A stretch of DNA of 64,000 bases, taken from assembly GCA_903929795.1 (NCBI GenBank), contig CAIYWC010000113.1:1-64000 (forward strand), written 5' to 3'. Source of the stretch: an uncultured Myxococcales bacterium (lineage in GTDB: Bacteria > Myxococcota_A > UBA9042). This document shows positions 26,831 to 36,171 of this stretch, one piece after another. Under the pieces are notes generated by a model. The model was not told the origin of the DNA. It saw nothing but the letters and a program-made list of their open reading frames with translations, and did no database searches. Each line of letters starts with the position of its first letter. Position 1 is the stretch's first letter. The position numbers were made by a program, and so were the translations under genes.

Positions 26831-28327
26831 TCAGAACTTGATGGCAGCGCTGGCGGAAATGATGTCAAACGAGGACGTGAAGACGCCGGCGTTGGCCGGG
26901 ACACCGTCGTAGCCGCCGCAGCCGACCGGGCAAGGCGCGACCGGACGCTGCTGGAAGACCTTGGCGTAGGTCTCGTCGACGGTCTGGGTCTCCTGGAAGA
27001 CGTGGCTGTACGCCGCGGTGATGTCCACAGGCCCGGCTTTGACCTTGACGCCGCCGTTGACGCCCAGGCGGTTGTACGAGGGAAAATCCAGGTTCTGGTA
27101 GCCCTGCGGCACCGCGCCGGTCTCGACGAACGTGCCCGCCATGAAGCCGATCGGCAAATTGGGGAGGTTGTACGAGCCGCCGAGCCGCAGCGAGAACGTG
27201 TCCTTCCAGCGCTTGGCGACCGTCACGTCCTGCGCGTCGGCCTTGGCAAAAAGCTGAATCTGTCCAGCTAGTTGCACGTTGAAATCCTTGAGCATCGACC
27301 AGGCTTCGTAGGCAAAATCCAGCTCGATGTCCCAGCGCTCGGGCCGATGCTTGTCGGTCGGCGTCGCGCTCGTGGCGAGCTCCAGCGCGCGGTCCAAACC
27401 GCGATAGCGAATGCCGACGTGCGCCGTGGGCGGCAGCACCAGCTGGAGCGCCGCGCTGCTGCCGATCACCGCGAGTTGGGCCGCCGTGAACTGCGCGCCC
27501 GTGCCCGTGTCAGCGATCGTAAAATCGCCTTTTCCGTTCAGCGTGACCGGGATGACGCGACCCGACGCGCCGATCTCGATGTTGTCCACCGGCCGCCACC
27601 AGCCACCGACGATCGCCGAGAAAGTCGGTGGCGCGGACAGCTTGAGGGTCGACTCGATTTCAGCGCCCTTGTAGTACGGCGCCAGCGCGCTGCCGTTGTC
27701 GCCATCCACAACCAAGCTCAGCGTCGTCGACGGCTGGCTGACGATCTGCGCCGTCACGCCGATGCCGAACTTGTCTTCGACGCCGTACGCCGCTGCGAGG
27801 CTGTAGAACACCATGATGGCGTCCATTTTCGTCAGCATCCAGCGTTGGCCGCCGTCGACCGGCCATTCCTGGTGGCCCGCGGCGCTCGGCCCATAGACGC
27901 CGGCGGCGAACACCCAGTTTTCCAAGCCAAAATCATAGCTACCCACCAGCATGCCGCCGAGCGCAAACCACGGCGTCTGGTTTGACACGGTCGCCAGCGG
28001 ATCCGGCGTCGCACCCGTGTATTTGTCCACGGGAATCTTGTCGTACGGCATGTTCGTCGGCTGACGCGTGAACGTCTGCGGCGCGTGGACCACGTTGTGC
28101 GAGTACAGCAGATTGGCGCCCTTGGACTTGATCAAAGCGCCCGGATTGTGGGCCAGCGCCGTCAGGTCGTCCGCTTTGGCGGCAAACGCGTTGCCGCGCC
28201 CCACCGACTGCGCGCCGTTGTCCGGCACTTCAAAGCCACCCGCGTACGCGTTCGGCGCGACCAGACACAACAGCGGCACGGCGAGCAGAACGCCGCGCAC
28301 ACGAAAGTTCGCAAAATACTTCGACAT
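26831..28327 (-). CDS. FadL/TodX-type outer membrane transport porin
   Basis: 498 residues with signal peptide ending in NAYA and mature N terminus GGFEVPDNGAQSVGRGNAFAAKADD. This is the N-terminal hatch typical of FadL/OmpP1/TodX proteins, which admit long-chain fatty acids and other hydrophobic compounds. LTALAHNPGAL matches the NPA-type motif of the hatch. The remainder alternates strands of a 14-stranded barrel and ends with Phe (AIKF), as outer membrane barrels do. GAGGGGAAC precedes ATG 28327. The next minus-strand gene is the rhodanese lipoprotein. Confidence 0.9.
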   Translation of the reverse strand: MSKYFANFRVRGVLLAVPLLCLVAPNAYAGGFEVPDNGAQSVGRGNAFAAKADDLTALAHNPGALIKSKGANLLYSHNVVHAPQTFTRQPTNMPYDKIPVDKYTGATPDPLATVSNQTPWFALGGMLVGSYDFGLENWVFAAGVYGPSAAGHQEWPVDGGQRWMLTKMDAIMVFYSLAAAYGVEDKFGIGVTAQIVSQPSTTLSLVVDGDNGSALAPYYKGAEIESTLKLSAPPTFSAIVGGWWRPVDNIEIGASGRVIPVTLNGKGDFTIADTGTGAQFTAAQLAVIGSSAALQLVLPPTAHVGIRYRGLDRALELATSATPTDKHRPERWDIELDFAYEAWSMLKDFNVQLAGQIQLFAKADAQDVTVAKRWKDTFSLRLGGSYNLPNLPIGFMAGTFVETGAVPQGYQNLDFPSYNRLGVNGGVKVKAGPVDITAAYSHVFQETQTVDETYAKVFQQRPVAPCPVGCGGYDGVPANAGVFTSSFDIISASAAIKF

Positions 28328-28502
28328 TTAGTTCCCCTCGTCTCGCCCCAGCGAGCTCCCCGCCGCGACAGTACCAGTGGCGCGGTTTCACGTCCAGCAG
28401 GCGACGTTTTGACGAAGTCCATCGGCCTATGCCACGCTTGCGGGCGGGGAAGGCGTTGGAAGTTGCGTCGGTGTACGCCGCGGCCGCGCCAAATGGGGGT
28501 TC

Positions 28503-29450
28503 ATGCAGCGCATCAGCACGATTATCGCGACGTTTTTCATCGTCAGCCTCGGCCTCGTCGGCTGTAGCAATCCGGTCGATACCTCGGCCAACAACATTCC
28601 GCTGCGGCCTGACGCCGTCGATGATGCGGCTGACGTCAGCGCCACGACAGCGGGGTGCGACTGCATGAAAGTCGGCGACATGTACCGCTTCACCACGCTT
28701 CAGTTGACCAGCGTCGACGGCAATCCGGATTTCGCTGTGATTCCGGTGCTGAACAGCCTGTGGCAGAGCGACATCGACACTTTCGAGCTGAATTTCATCG
28801 TGCGCGTCAGCAAGGTGAGCGCGGACTCCGTCGACGTCGTCGTGACCAATGGCGCCCGCGTCGGCGACACCAAGAAGCCCTGCATGTTGCCCGCAACGGC
28901 GGCCACGCTGACGTTCCCGCGCGTCGGCTGTGCGCTGAACGACTCGGCGCCCGGTGAGATGAACGTTTACTCCGGATCGCAGCAACACACCAAGAATTGC
29001 GGCTACTTGGACGCCAAGACCATGGCGCCCGCCCCCGCGATCGGCGTCGATCACTCGATTCCCATTCGCGGCGCCGTCCTCAAGGCCACCGCCAGCGCTG
29101 ACTGCAGCACGATCGACAACGGCATCGTCGTTGCCGGATCCTTCAGCAAAGACGCGCTGTTCCGCCTGTGCACCTGCCAGACCCTGCCCGGCCAAACCTC
29201 CGACGTCTGCGTGACGCCAGATCCGGCCTACAAGGACACGACGAGCACGCCGCCGGGCGCGTGCGACGGCTGCGGCACCGGCTGGCAGAGCTTGGGCGGC
29301 TTGCTCAGCGCGTTCGCTGGCGACGCGGGCCTGCAATACGGCTGCAAATCGGACACCGGCGGCCCGTCCGTCTGCCTGACCGCGACGTTCTCGGCCAAGA
29401 AGCTCGACCCCGCCGTTTGGCTGCCGTCCGACTGCAGCGCCGCCAACTAG
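28503..29450 (+). CDS. Hypothetical lipoprotein
   Basis: 315 residues. The signal MQRISTIIATFFIVSLGLVGC carries a lipobox and is followed by a short Asp-rich linker. Ten or more Cys residues are spread through the protein (CDCMKVGDMYRF near the start, CTCQTLPG and CDGCGTGWQSLGG later). Repetitive strands such as DTFELNFIVRVSKVSADSV suggest a beta-rich secreted domain. No family is recognised. It starts the plus-strand run leading into the CoA-transferase gene 14 bases downstream and may be cotranscribed with it. Confidence 0.75.
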   Translation: MQRISTIIATFFIVSLGLVGCSNPVDTSANNIPLRPDAVDDAADVSATTAGCDCMKVGDMYRFTTLQLTSVDGNPDFAVIPVLNSLWQSDIDTFELNFIVRVSKVSADSVDVVVTNGARVGDTKKPCMLPATAATLTFPRVGCALNDSAPGEMNVYSGSQQHTKNCGYLDAKTMAPAPAIGVDHSIPIRGAVLKATASADCSTIDNGIVVAGSFSKDALFRLCTCQTLPGQTSDVCVTPDPAYKDTTSTPPGACDGCGTGWQSLGGLLSAFAGDAGLQYGCKSDTGGPSVCLTATFSAKKLDPAVWLPSDCSAAN

Positions 29451-29464
29451 ACAGGTTTCGCACG

Positions 29465-30646
29465 ATGCCCGGCGCGCTGGAAGGTCTCAAGATCCTTGAT
29501 TTTACCGCGCTTTACCCCGGGCCGCTGGCGACGCAGTGGCTGGCCGACAACGGCGCCGATGTGCTGCGTGTGGAGGCGCCCGATCGGCCGGATCTCCTGC
29601 GCTGGATGCCGCCGCTGGATGCCGGCGACAAGGGCGCGGCCTGGCGCGCGGTGAACCGCAACAAGCGATCGATCGCGCTGAACCTGAAAGCGCCCGGCGC
29701 GGTGGACGTCGTGCGCAAGCTCATCGCCGAGTACGACGTCCTGGTGGAGCAGTTTCGGCCCGGCGTGCTGGACCGCCTGGGACTGGGCTGCGCGTCGCTG
29801 CGCGCGCTGCAGCCCGGGCTGATTTGGTGCGCGATCAGCAGCTATGGCCAGACCGGTCCGTGGCGCGATCGGCCTGGGCACGACATCGACTTCTTGGCGA
29901 CCGCGGGCGTCGCGCATCACACCGGGCGGCCGGGCCAGGGGCCAACGCCCAATGGCGCGCTGCAGGGCGATTTTGGCGGCGGCACGTTCGGCGCGGTGGC
30001 GGGCATCCTCGCGGCGGTCGTGCACCGGCAGCGGACGGGCCAAGGCCAGCTGGTTGACGTGTCGATGGCCGACGGCGCGCTCTGGATGAATATGCTGAGT
30101 GTTTCCGCGGCATTAGCGGCGCAACACGATGCAGGGCCAGCGACCGAGCCGTTGAACGGCGGTGGCGTGTACGACTACTACGCGACGGCCGATGGCCGGT
30201 ACCTGGCGATGGGCGCGCTGGAGCCGAAATTCTGGTCGCAATTTTGCGCCGCGGTGGGCGCGCCGGAACTCGAGCTGGAGCCGGGCGGTTCGCCAGCCGA
30301 GATCGCCAGCCTCAAAGCCAAGGTCGCGGCGATCCTGGCGCAGCGGACGCTGACGCAGTGGACGGCGGTGTTCGCGCACGTCGAGTGCTGCGTGGAGCCG
30401 GTGCTGACGCCGACGGAAGCTGTGCAACATCCGCAGTTTGCGGCACGGCACATGATCGTCGCAGTGCCCGATGAAACGGGCGAGCTGCACCGGCAGGTCG
30501 CGTCGCCGGTCCAGTTTTCCGCCACGCCCGCGGCGTACGCGCGCACGGCCGTGGAGACCGGCCACGACACGACCGCCGTCCTTGCCGCCGCCGGTTTCGA
30601 CCCGGCAGCCATCGCCGCGCTCCGGGATGCCGGTGCCATCAGCTGA
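29465..30646 (+). CDS. Class III CoA-transferase (CaiB/BaiF family), alpha-methylacyl-CoA racemase-like
   Basis: 393 residues from ATG 29465. The N-terminal LEGLKILDFTALYPGPLATQ and NKRSIALNLK are hallmarks of the family. The acidic residue in GHDIDFLATAG corresponds to the catalytic Asp that forms the acyl-anhydride intermediate in CoA-transferases or acts in racemases. GQLVDVSMADGAL and NGGGVYDYYATADGRYL follow the AMACR/CaiB pattern. Reactions in the family are CoA transfer between carboxylates, or epimerisation of 2-methylacyl-CoA; the choice is open. It fits a lipid-handling role with the nearby FadL gene. Confidence 0.88.
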   Translation: MPGALEGLKILDFTALYPGPLATQWLADNGADVLRVEAPDRPDLLRWMPPLDAGDKGAAWRAVNRNKRSIALNLKAPGAVDVVRKLIAEYDVLVEQFRPGVLDRLGLGCASLRALQPGLIWCAISSYGQTGPWRDRPGHDIDFLATAGVAHHTGRPGQGPTPNGALQGDFGGGTFGAVAGILAAVVHRQRTGQGQLVDVSMADGALWMNMLSVSAALAAQHDAGPATEPLNGGGVYDYYATADGRYLAMGALEPKFWSQFCAAVGAPELELEPGGSPAEIASLKAKVAAILAQRTLTQWTAVFAHVECCVEPVLTPTEAVQHPQFAARHMIVAVPDETGELHRQVASPVQFSATPAAYARTAVETGHDTTAVLAAAGFDPAAIAALRDAGAIS

Positions 30647-32234
30647 GTCACCGGAGCTGCTGTGGTCGGAGCGGCTCGCGCGCCTGGGCGTTTGGGCGCT
30701 GTGCGTGGGCGTGCTGGCGCGCAACCTCGGGCCGCTGAAAGAAGGCGACGAGTGGATGCACCTGGCGATTGGCCGCTGGATGCTGCAGCACGGCACGCTG
30801 CTGCCGGCGCCGGATCCGCTGATTTGGCACGATCTGGGCGGCGATCTGCAGCACGAATGGCTGGCGCAGGTGATCCTCGCCGGCGTGACGCAGCTGCTGG
30901 GCTTCGCCGGGCTGCGACTGCTGCGCGGCGTGCTGATTGCCACCGCCGCGGCGCTTGTCGCGCACCTGCTGCACCGGGCGAGCCAGCGGTGGTCGGCGGC
31001 GCTGGCGGGCACGGCGCTGTGGTGGCTCGTGGCGCAACCGCACGCGGCGGCGCGCCCGCACGTCCTGGGCTGGCTGTTCGCGCTGCTGGTGCTGGGCGTG
31101 CTGCTGGCCAAGCCGGATCCGTGGTCGCGGCGGCGCTGGCTGGCGTTCGGCGCGCTGCTGGTCGTCTGGGCGCAGGCGCATTCGTCGCAGATCGTGGCGC
31201 CGGTATTCATCGGGCTGCACCTGCTGAGCGTAACCTGGCACCGTTGGCGCGATGGCCTGCCGCCGCTCGCCAAGCCGTGGCTGGCGCGCACGCTGATGGC
31301 CGGAATTGCCGTATTTTTGCAGCCTTGTGGCTGGCAGCTGCTGCCGTATGCGCTGCGTTCGCCGCAGGTCGCGCAGGGACTGGTGGACGAATGGGCGCCG
31401 ACCTGGGCGCCGGACATCTGGCAGGTCCAGCCGTGGGTGCCGCTGACGCTCGGCGCGCTGCTGCTGGCGGTGGTCGCCGTCCCGCTCTGGCGAGAACGCC
31501 CGCCCGGTGCGCCTTTTCCCAGCGTAATGCCCGCCCTGCTCGCGAGCGCGGAGGGCCTGCACACGCGGCGGATGACGTTTTTTGCCTGGCTGCCGCTGCT
31601 GTTTGTCGTCACGCGGCTGCGGCTGGCGGTGCCGGCGGTGCTGCGGACGCTGCTTGCGTTCGCGGTGGCGCTGAGCGTGTGGTGGACAGTCGGGCGCGTG
31701 CCGCAAGTGTGGCCGGAAACGGACTGGGTGCCGGGGAATTTTCCGGTCGCAGCCACGCCATTTCTTGGCCACACGCAGCTGCGCGGCCGGCTGTTCAACC
31801 CGGATCCATGGGGCGGTTGGCTGGCGTGGTGGCTTCACGGCGCGGTGCAGCCGTCGACCGATGGCCGGATGCTCATGGCGGGCCGCCAGTGGGCGCTGGA
31901 CAGCCAGGCGATCCAGGCGCACGCGCCGGATGCCGAAAAGCTATTGCAGGACAACGATATCGCGATCGTGATCCAGCGCAGTGCGGACTGGCTGCGGATT
32001 CGGCCGCTGGACCCGCAACAGTTCGTGCTGGCGTGGGTGGATGACACGGCCGTGGTCGTCTTGCGCCGCGGTGAAAAGTTCGCGGGCAATCTCAAGGAAG
32101 TCTGTGCATTTTATGGCAAAAATCCCGAGCTGGTGGCGATGGGCCACTGGCCGGTCCGGCTCCAGGCGCCGCCGGGGCAGCCAAGCCCGACGGATGTACC
32201 CAGCGCGCTCGATGCGTGCGGCAAGCAGAGGTAA
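30627..32234 (+). CDS. Polytopic membrane protein of unknown function
   Basis: 535 residues from ATG 30627, which overlaps the CoA-transferase gene by 20 bases. About ten hydrophobic helices alternate with short loops. The first periplasmic loop GDEWMHLAIGRWMLQHG contains the acidic-then-HLAxGRW arrangement seen in several bacterial GT-C-like membrane proteins. GLFNPD-like RLFNPDPWGGWLAWW and a C-terminal soluble domain of about 150 residues (ADWLRIRPLDPQQFVLAWVDDTAVV) resemble that group. A glycosyltransferase-type function is a guess; no lipid-carrier motif is certain. Confidence 0.7.
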   Translation: MPVPSAESPELLWSERLARLGVWALCVGVLARNLGPLKEGDEWMHLAIGRWMLQHGTLLPAPDPLIWHDLGGDLQHEWLAQVILAGVTQLLGFAGLRLLRGVLIATAAALVAHLLHRASQRWSAALAGTALWWLVAQPHAAARPHVLGWLFALLVLGVLLAKPDPWSRRRWLAFGALLVVWAQAHSSQIVAPVFIGLHLLSVTWHRWRDGLPPLAKPWLARTLMAGIAVFLQPCGWQLLPYALRSPQVAQGLVDEWAPTWAPDIWQVQPWVPLTLGALLLAVVAVPLWRERPPGAPFPSVMPALLASAEGLHTRRMTFFAWLPLLFVVTRLRLAVPAVLRTLLAFAVALSVWWTVGRVPQVWPETDWVPGNFPVAATPFLGHTQLRGRLFNPDPWGGWLAWWLHGAVQPSTDGRMLMAGRQWALDSQAIQAHAPDAEKLLQDNDIAIVIQRSADWLRIRPLDPQQFVLAWVDDTAVVVLRRGEKFAGNLKEVCAFYGKNPELVAMGHWPVRLQAPPGQPSPTDVPSALDACGKQR

Positions 32235-32237
32235 GCG

Positions 32238-32933
32238 ATGGTGGTAGCGGTTGTGACAGGAGCGACGGGTTTTACGGGCAAAGCGGTCGTGGCGGAGCTG
32301 CTCAAGCGCGGCATCCAGGCGGTGGCGCACGTGCGGCCGGATTCCCACGATCTGCCGCGCTGGCAGGCGTATTTTGCCGAGCTGGGCGCCGAAGTGGACA
32401 CGACGCCGTGGCAGCCGCACGCGATGGCGTCGATGCTGCAAAAGCGCGCGGCGGTGCTGGTGTTTTGCTGCGTTGGCACGACCCGCGCGCGCATGAAAGC
32501 GCAGGGCGCGGCGCAAAACAGCTACGAGGCGGTGGACTATGCGCTGCCCAAGCTGCTGGCGGAGGCGAGCGCGGCGGCGGGCTGCGTGCGGCGGTTTGTG
32601 TATTTGTCGTCGCTGGGTGCCGGTCCCAACGCCCAGGGCGCGTACCTGCAGTGGCGCTGGAAAGCCGAGGAAGCCGTGCGCGCGGCGGGCGTGCCGTTCA
32701 CGATCGCGCGGCCGAGCCTCATCACTGGCGAGCGCGACGAACGACGGCCGAGCGAGGCGTTTGCCGGCAAGGCGCTTGACGGCTTGTTGAGCGTTGTCGG
32801 GGCCTTAGGCGCGACGACACTGCGGGACCGCTACCACTCCACGACCGACGCGCGGCTGGCGGGCGCACTGGTGCGCATTGGGTTGGACCCGGACATGGCC
32901 GGCCAGACGGTGCTTGCGGAAAAATTATCGTAA
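32238..32933 (+). CDS. Atypical SDR / NAD(P)-binding protein
   Basis: 231 residues, beginning MVVAVVTGATGFTGKAV, a Rossmann start with the TGATGxxG motif of atypical or extended SDRs. FVYLSSLGAGP is followed by YLQWRWKAEEAVRAAGVPFTI, where the YxxxK dyad is replaced by YLQWRWK. ARPSLITGERDERRPSE resembles the end region of NmrA/HTATIP2-type proteins. Redox activity is therefore uncertain; some relatives only sense NADP. It starts three bases after the membrane-protein gene, so these are likely one operon. Confidence 0.75.
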   Translation: MVVAVVTGATGFTGKAVVAELLKRGIQAVAHVRPDSHDLPRWQAYFAELGAEVDTTPWQPHAMASMLQKRAAVLVFCCVGTTRARMKAQGAAQNSYEAVDYALPKLLAEASAAAGCVRRFVYLSSLGAGPNAQGAYLQWRWKAEEAVRAAGVPFTIARPSLITGERDERRPSEAFAGKALDGLLSVVGALGATTLRDRYHSTTDARLAGALVRIGLDPDMAGQTVLAEKLS

Positions 32934-32936
32934 TTT

Positions 32937-32989
32937 CAGCTACTTCAGCGACGCGCCGCCCGGATAGCTGTAGCTGACAAAATCCGCCC
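32937..32989. repeat. Perfect 53-bp direct repeat, copy 1 (downstream of the IgGFc-lipoprotein gene)
   Basis: Identical to 33043-33095, which holds the last codons and stop of the IgGFc-type lipoprotein gene. Read on the minus strand it repeats ADFVSYSYPGGASLK and the stop. The spacer between copies is also 53 bases, giving a 106-base period. No mismatch is present, so the duplication is recent or maintained. Confidence 0.9.
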
Positions 32990-33042
32990 GGCAAGGCGTG
33001 ACGTGAGGGCGCGAATACCTGCAGCGCCTTCACACGCCGCGG

Positions 33043-33095
33043 CAGCTACTTCAGCGACGCGCCGCCCGGATAGCTGTAGCTGACAAAATCCGCCC
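33043..33095. repeat. Perfect 53-bp direct repeat, copy 2 (inside the 3' end of the IgGFc-lipoprotein gene)
   Basis: The parental copy: it spans the last codons and stop of the minus-strand lipoprotein gene, with three bases beyond. Its twin lies at 32937-32989. Confidence 0.9.
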
Positions 33096-35430
33096 AGCCA
33101 TACACAAGCAGGCCCACTTTCTGCACGGATTTCAGGGTATGCGCGCCCGGCGCAACTGCGATCCGCAGGACCGACCAGCCGGGCACGAACTCCGTGAAGC
33201 CGGTTAGCGCCGCACCATCCAGCGTCGCGAGCGCGCCAGTCGGCGCCATGACATTGATATAATTGGCCTTGTAATTGCTCGGCACCAGAAAAACGTAGTC
33301 CGTCAGAAAGCGATCGACCGAGACGGACAGCGAGAAATCCGGATCGCCGATGCCGGCGTCGCCTGGCTCCGCAATGTTCGGGCAATCGGCATTCTTGCTG
33401 CACGCCCACGGGTAATCCTTGACGTTCCACGTGTACGCGCAGACTTTTTGGCCTACGGCGACACCCGTGCAGGTGTCCGAATTCGGCCCCGGCGCGAACG
33501 ACGCGGCCATGAACTGGCCGACCATCACCGGCTGGCTGGACGTGATGACAAAGTCCTGGTCGGACTCGAATTCAAACCACTGGCCCTTGTTCAGCACCGG
33601 AATGGCGCCCTGCGGCGGGTTGGTCGTCACCGTCGTGCCGTCGGTCGCCGCCAGGACGCGCCACGCGTCCTTTTCCAGCCCGCGCTTTTGCACCTTGGTC
33701 GCCAGGTAGGTCGTGCCCCAGGACGCGACGGGAAAGAGCTGCTCTTCCATGTGATCGCTGCAGCACGTCGCTGGGCAATCGGCGTTGGTCGTGCACGCCC
33801 AGCCCTGGTACTGGCACGTGCCGTTGATGCAGTGGTCGGTGTTGGGCGAGTTGGACGCCTCGGAGCCGCCAAAAACGGCGATGTCCTTGTCCGCCTTGAT
33901 CCACGTGCCTGTCATGTCGGAGCCGATCGCGTTGCTCTCCACGTTCAGCACCTCGCCTTCGGCCAGATCCACTTCCAGCGTATCGCCAGCGTTCTTGGCC
34001 GGCAGGCTGGGGCCCGCCAGCGTCGGCGCGGAAAGCAGCATCGTCACGTGCGTTTTGGCCGTCCCACCGGTGGTCGCCACGACGGTAAAATAGCTCTTGA
34101 GCGAGTCCACCGACTGCTCGCGGGTCATCACCCAGTATTCCTGGCCCAGGCCGTTGGACGGCAAAAGCAGCGACGCGTCATTGGAAAACACGCCGACGTC
34201 CTGCAGCGGATTGAACTGGTACGCGACGATCGGCTGGCTGGACTTGATGCGATAGACGTTCTTGGTGATCGCCGTGCCGTCCTGGTTGAGCGGCTTGATC
34301 TTCCACAGCGGGTCGGGAAGGTTGAGGATCTTCAGGCCGTTAGCCGCCACCGTATATTTCGACTGGTGCACAACGCCGGTCGTGTCCGTCGCGATCACCG
34401 TGACGGTCGCGGGCGCGGACTTCGTGTTGGAGACGATGACAGAGAACTGCGCGTTTTGCGCGTCGAAGAAACCGCCTTTGCCGTCGGGAATGTAGACGTT
34501 GTCGAGATCGACGGCGAAATAGTCGCAGCCGGCGTTCGTGTTGGCCTTGATGTCGCCGGAGCATGGGTCGGAGCACAAGCCGCCGACGCACGCCATGCCT
34601 TTGGCGGCGCAGTCCTCGGTAACGTCGTAGCCGGAGCCGTCGGACTTGCACTCGACCGCCGCGCCGCTGGGATCACACGACTTGGAGCCCGGGACGCACG
34701 CCATGCACGCGTTGTTCAGGCATTGCTGGCCGGACGGGCATTGGTGGACCACGGTGGTCGTGGCGCCGTCCGCGCTGCACTGCATCAGGACGTCAAAGTT
34801 GATGACCGACGGATCGGATTTGGCGCAGTACTCCTTGCCGGCATCGCAGATCCGGCAGTCGTCGTTCAGGCAAAAAGGCTTGGCGTCCGGGCACGTCTGC
34901 TCGTCAAAGCCGTTGCCGGTCGCGTTGCAGACGTCCAGGAATAGCCCGTTGCACTGCTTTTCGCCCGGCGTGCAGGAGATCGTCTTGCACTGAAAATCGA
35001 CGCATTTTTGCGGGTCGGTGCAGTTTGCGTCGAACAGGCACTGGACGCATTTGCTCAAGGCAATCGCGCAATACGGTGTGTCGGGCAGGTTGGTGCACAC
35101 GGAGTTCTTGGTGCAGGCGGGGCCGGTGTACGCGCTGCCGGTGTCAGGCGAGGCGCCGTCGCTGCCGCTGGCGATATCCCCATCCGCGGCGCCGTCCGTG
35201 CCGTCCGGCAGGCAGTTTTGCGGGTCGGCGCAGCTGTCATCGAGCACGGTGACGTCCGCGGCGGGGCTCACGTCGCCGTCCGGCAGGTCCCCGTCCGCGC
35301 CGCCGCCCTTGATGGCGTCCGCTTTCGCGTCGGGAAGCGTGAAGCCGCCGCCACCGCCGGTGTTCGCCGTACTGCTGCAGCCGAACAGGACGGCACACAG
35401 CAATAGCTCGAAAAGAAAAGCGAAACGCAT
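33046..35430 (-). CDS. IgGFc-binding-domain lipoprotein
   Basis: 794 residues. The signal MRFAFLFELLLCAVLFGC ends in a lipobox; ATG 35430 is preferred over 35436 because AGGG then lies seven bases upstream. A Gly/Asp-rich linker and a Cys-rich region (CTKNSVCTNLPDTPYC, CLNDDCRIC, CMACVPGSKSC) follow. From about 290 there is a domain like the N-terminal IgGFc-binding domain found in FCGBP and in many Myxococcota proteins: GCDYFAVDLDN, QFSVIVSNT, SSQPIVAYQFNPL, SLLLPSNGLGQEYWV, ITSSQPVMVGQFMA, DYVFLVPSNY. The role is probably adhesion or surface binding. The gene's 3' end is duplicated just downstream. Confidence 0.85.
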   Translation of the reverse strand: MRFAFLFELLLCAVLFGCSSTANTGGGGGFTLPDAKADAIKGGGADGDLPDGDVSPAADVTVLDDSCADPQNCLPDGTDGAADGDIASGSDGASPDTGSAYTGPACTKNSVCTNLPDTPYCAIALSKCVQCLFDANCTDPQKCVDFQCKTISCTPGEKQCNGLFLDVCNATGNGFDEQTCPDAKPFCLNDDCRICDAGKEYCAKSDPSVINFDVLMQCSADGATTTVVHQCPSGQQCLNNACMACVPGSKSCDPSGAAVECKSDGSGYDVTEDCAAKGMACVGGLCSDPCSGDIKANTNAGCDYFAVDLDNVYIPDGKGGFFDAQNAQFSVIVSNTKSAPATVTVIATDTTGVVHQSKYTVAANGLKILNLPDPLWKIKPLNQDGTAITKNVYRIKSSQPIVAYQFNPLQDVGVFSNDASLLLPSNGLGQEYWVMTREQSVDSLKSYFTVVATTGGTAKTHVTMLLSAPTLAGPSLPAKNAGDTLEVDLAEGEVLNVESNAIGSDMTGTWIKADKDIAVFGGSEASNSPNTDHCINGTCQYQGWACTTNADCPATCCSDHMEEQLFPVASWGTTYLATKVQKRGLEKDAWRVLAATDGTTVTTNPPQGAIPVLNKGQWFEFESDQDFVITSSQPVMVGQFMAASFAPGPNSDTCTGVAVGQKVCAYTWNVKDYPWACSKNADCPNIAEPGDAGIGDPDFSLSVSVDRFLTDYVFLVPSNYKANYINVMAPTGALATLDGAALTGFTEFVPGWSVLRIAVAPGAHTLKSVQKVGLLVYGWADFVSYSYPGGASLK

Positions 35431-35602
35431 GAACATCCCTGCCGGCCGGGGCGGTCAGACCGCGAGCCTTGAGGATAACGGCTTCCGGCCTCGGCGGCAA
35501 TCGTTGATTTTTCACGTTATTTCAGGATGTTTGGCCAGTCCGCGCAATGGCCGGGCTTGCCAGAGAACGCGCCGCGCCGTACCGTTCCTGCTTGGAGGCA
35601 CG

Positions 35603-36034
35603 ATGCGCTATTGGCTGATGAAGACCGAACCCGATGCGTTTGCCTGGCAGGACCTGCTGCGCGACGGTGTGGCGACGTGGGACGGCGTGCGCAACTACAC
35701 GGCGCGCAACAACCTGCGGGCGATGGCCTTGGGCGATAGGGTCCTGATTTACCACTCGAATGTCGGCAAGGAGGCGGTGGGCATCGCGCGCGTGGTGAAA
35801 ACGGCGTTTCAGGACCCGACGACCGAGGACCCGCGCTGGTCGGCCGTGCAAGTCGCGCCGGTGGCTGCGCTGCGCAAGCCAGTGACGCTCCAGACGATGC
35901 GCGCCGAGCACGCGGCGGGCGGGCCGCTGGCCGAGATCAAGCTGATCCGCGAGAACCGGCTGTCGGTGATTCCGCTGACCGACGGCGAATGGCACCACCT
36001 ACTGGCGCTGGCCGACACGCCGGAGCCCGGTTGA
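35603..36034 (+). CDS. EVE-domain protein (thymocyte nuclear protein 1-like)
   Basis: 143 residues, entirely an EVE domain of the PUA-like fold. It begins MRYWLMKTEPDAFAWQDL and carries WDGVRNYTARNNLRAMALGD, VLIYHSN and VGIARVVK. EVE proteins are thought to read modified bases in DNA or RNA. The aromatic cage-like residues W and Y of YWLMKTEP and the NN of RNNLR are present. GGAGG lies seven bases before ATG 35603. No restriction or modification gene is adjacent, so a housekeeping role is as likely as defence. Confidence 0.92.
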   Translation: MRYWLMKTEPDAFAWQDLLRDGVATWDGVRNYTARNNLRAMALGDRVLIYHSNVGKEAVGIARVVKTAFQDPTTEDPRWSAVQVAPVAALRKPVTLQTMRAEHAAGGPLAEIKLIRENRLSVIPLTDGEWHHLLALADTPEPG

Positions 36035-36171
36035 ACATGCCGACCGATCTCCAACACCAAACTTTGTCGGTCAGACCTGTTGCATTTCGGACTGGGACCG
36101 CGACCGAGCACCTCTGGTGGCTCGCCGCGGATCGAGACCGGTTGATTGCAAACCTCGGTCGGGGTGGATAG

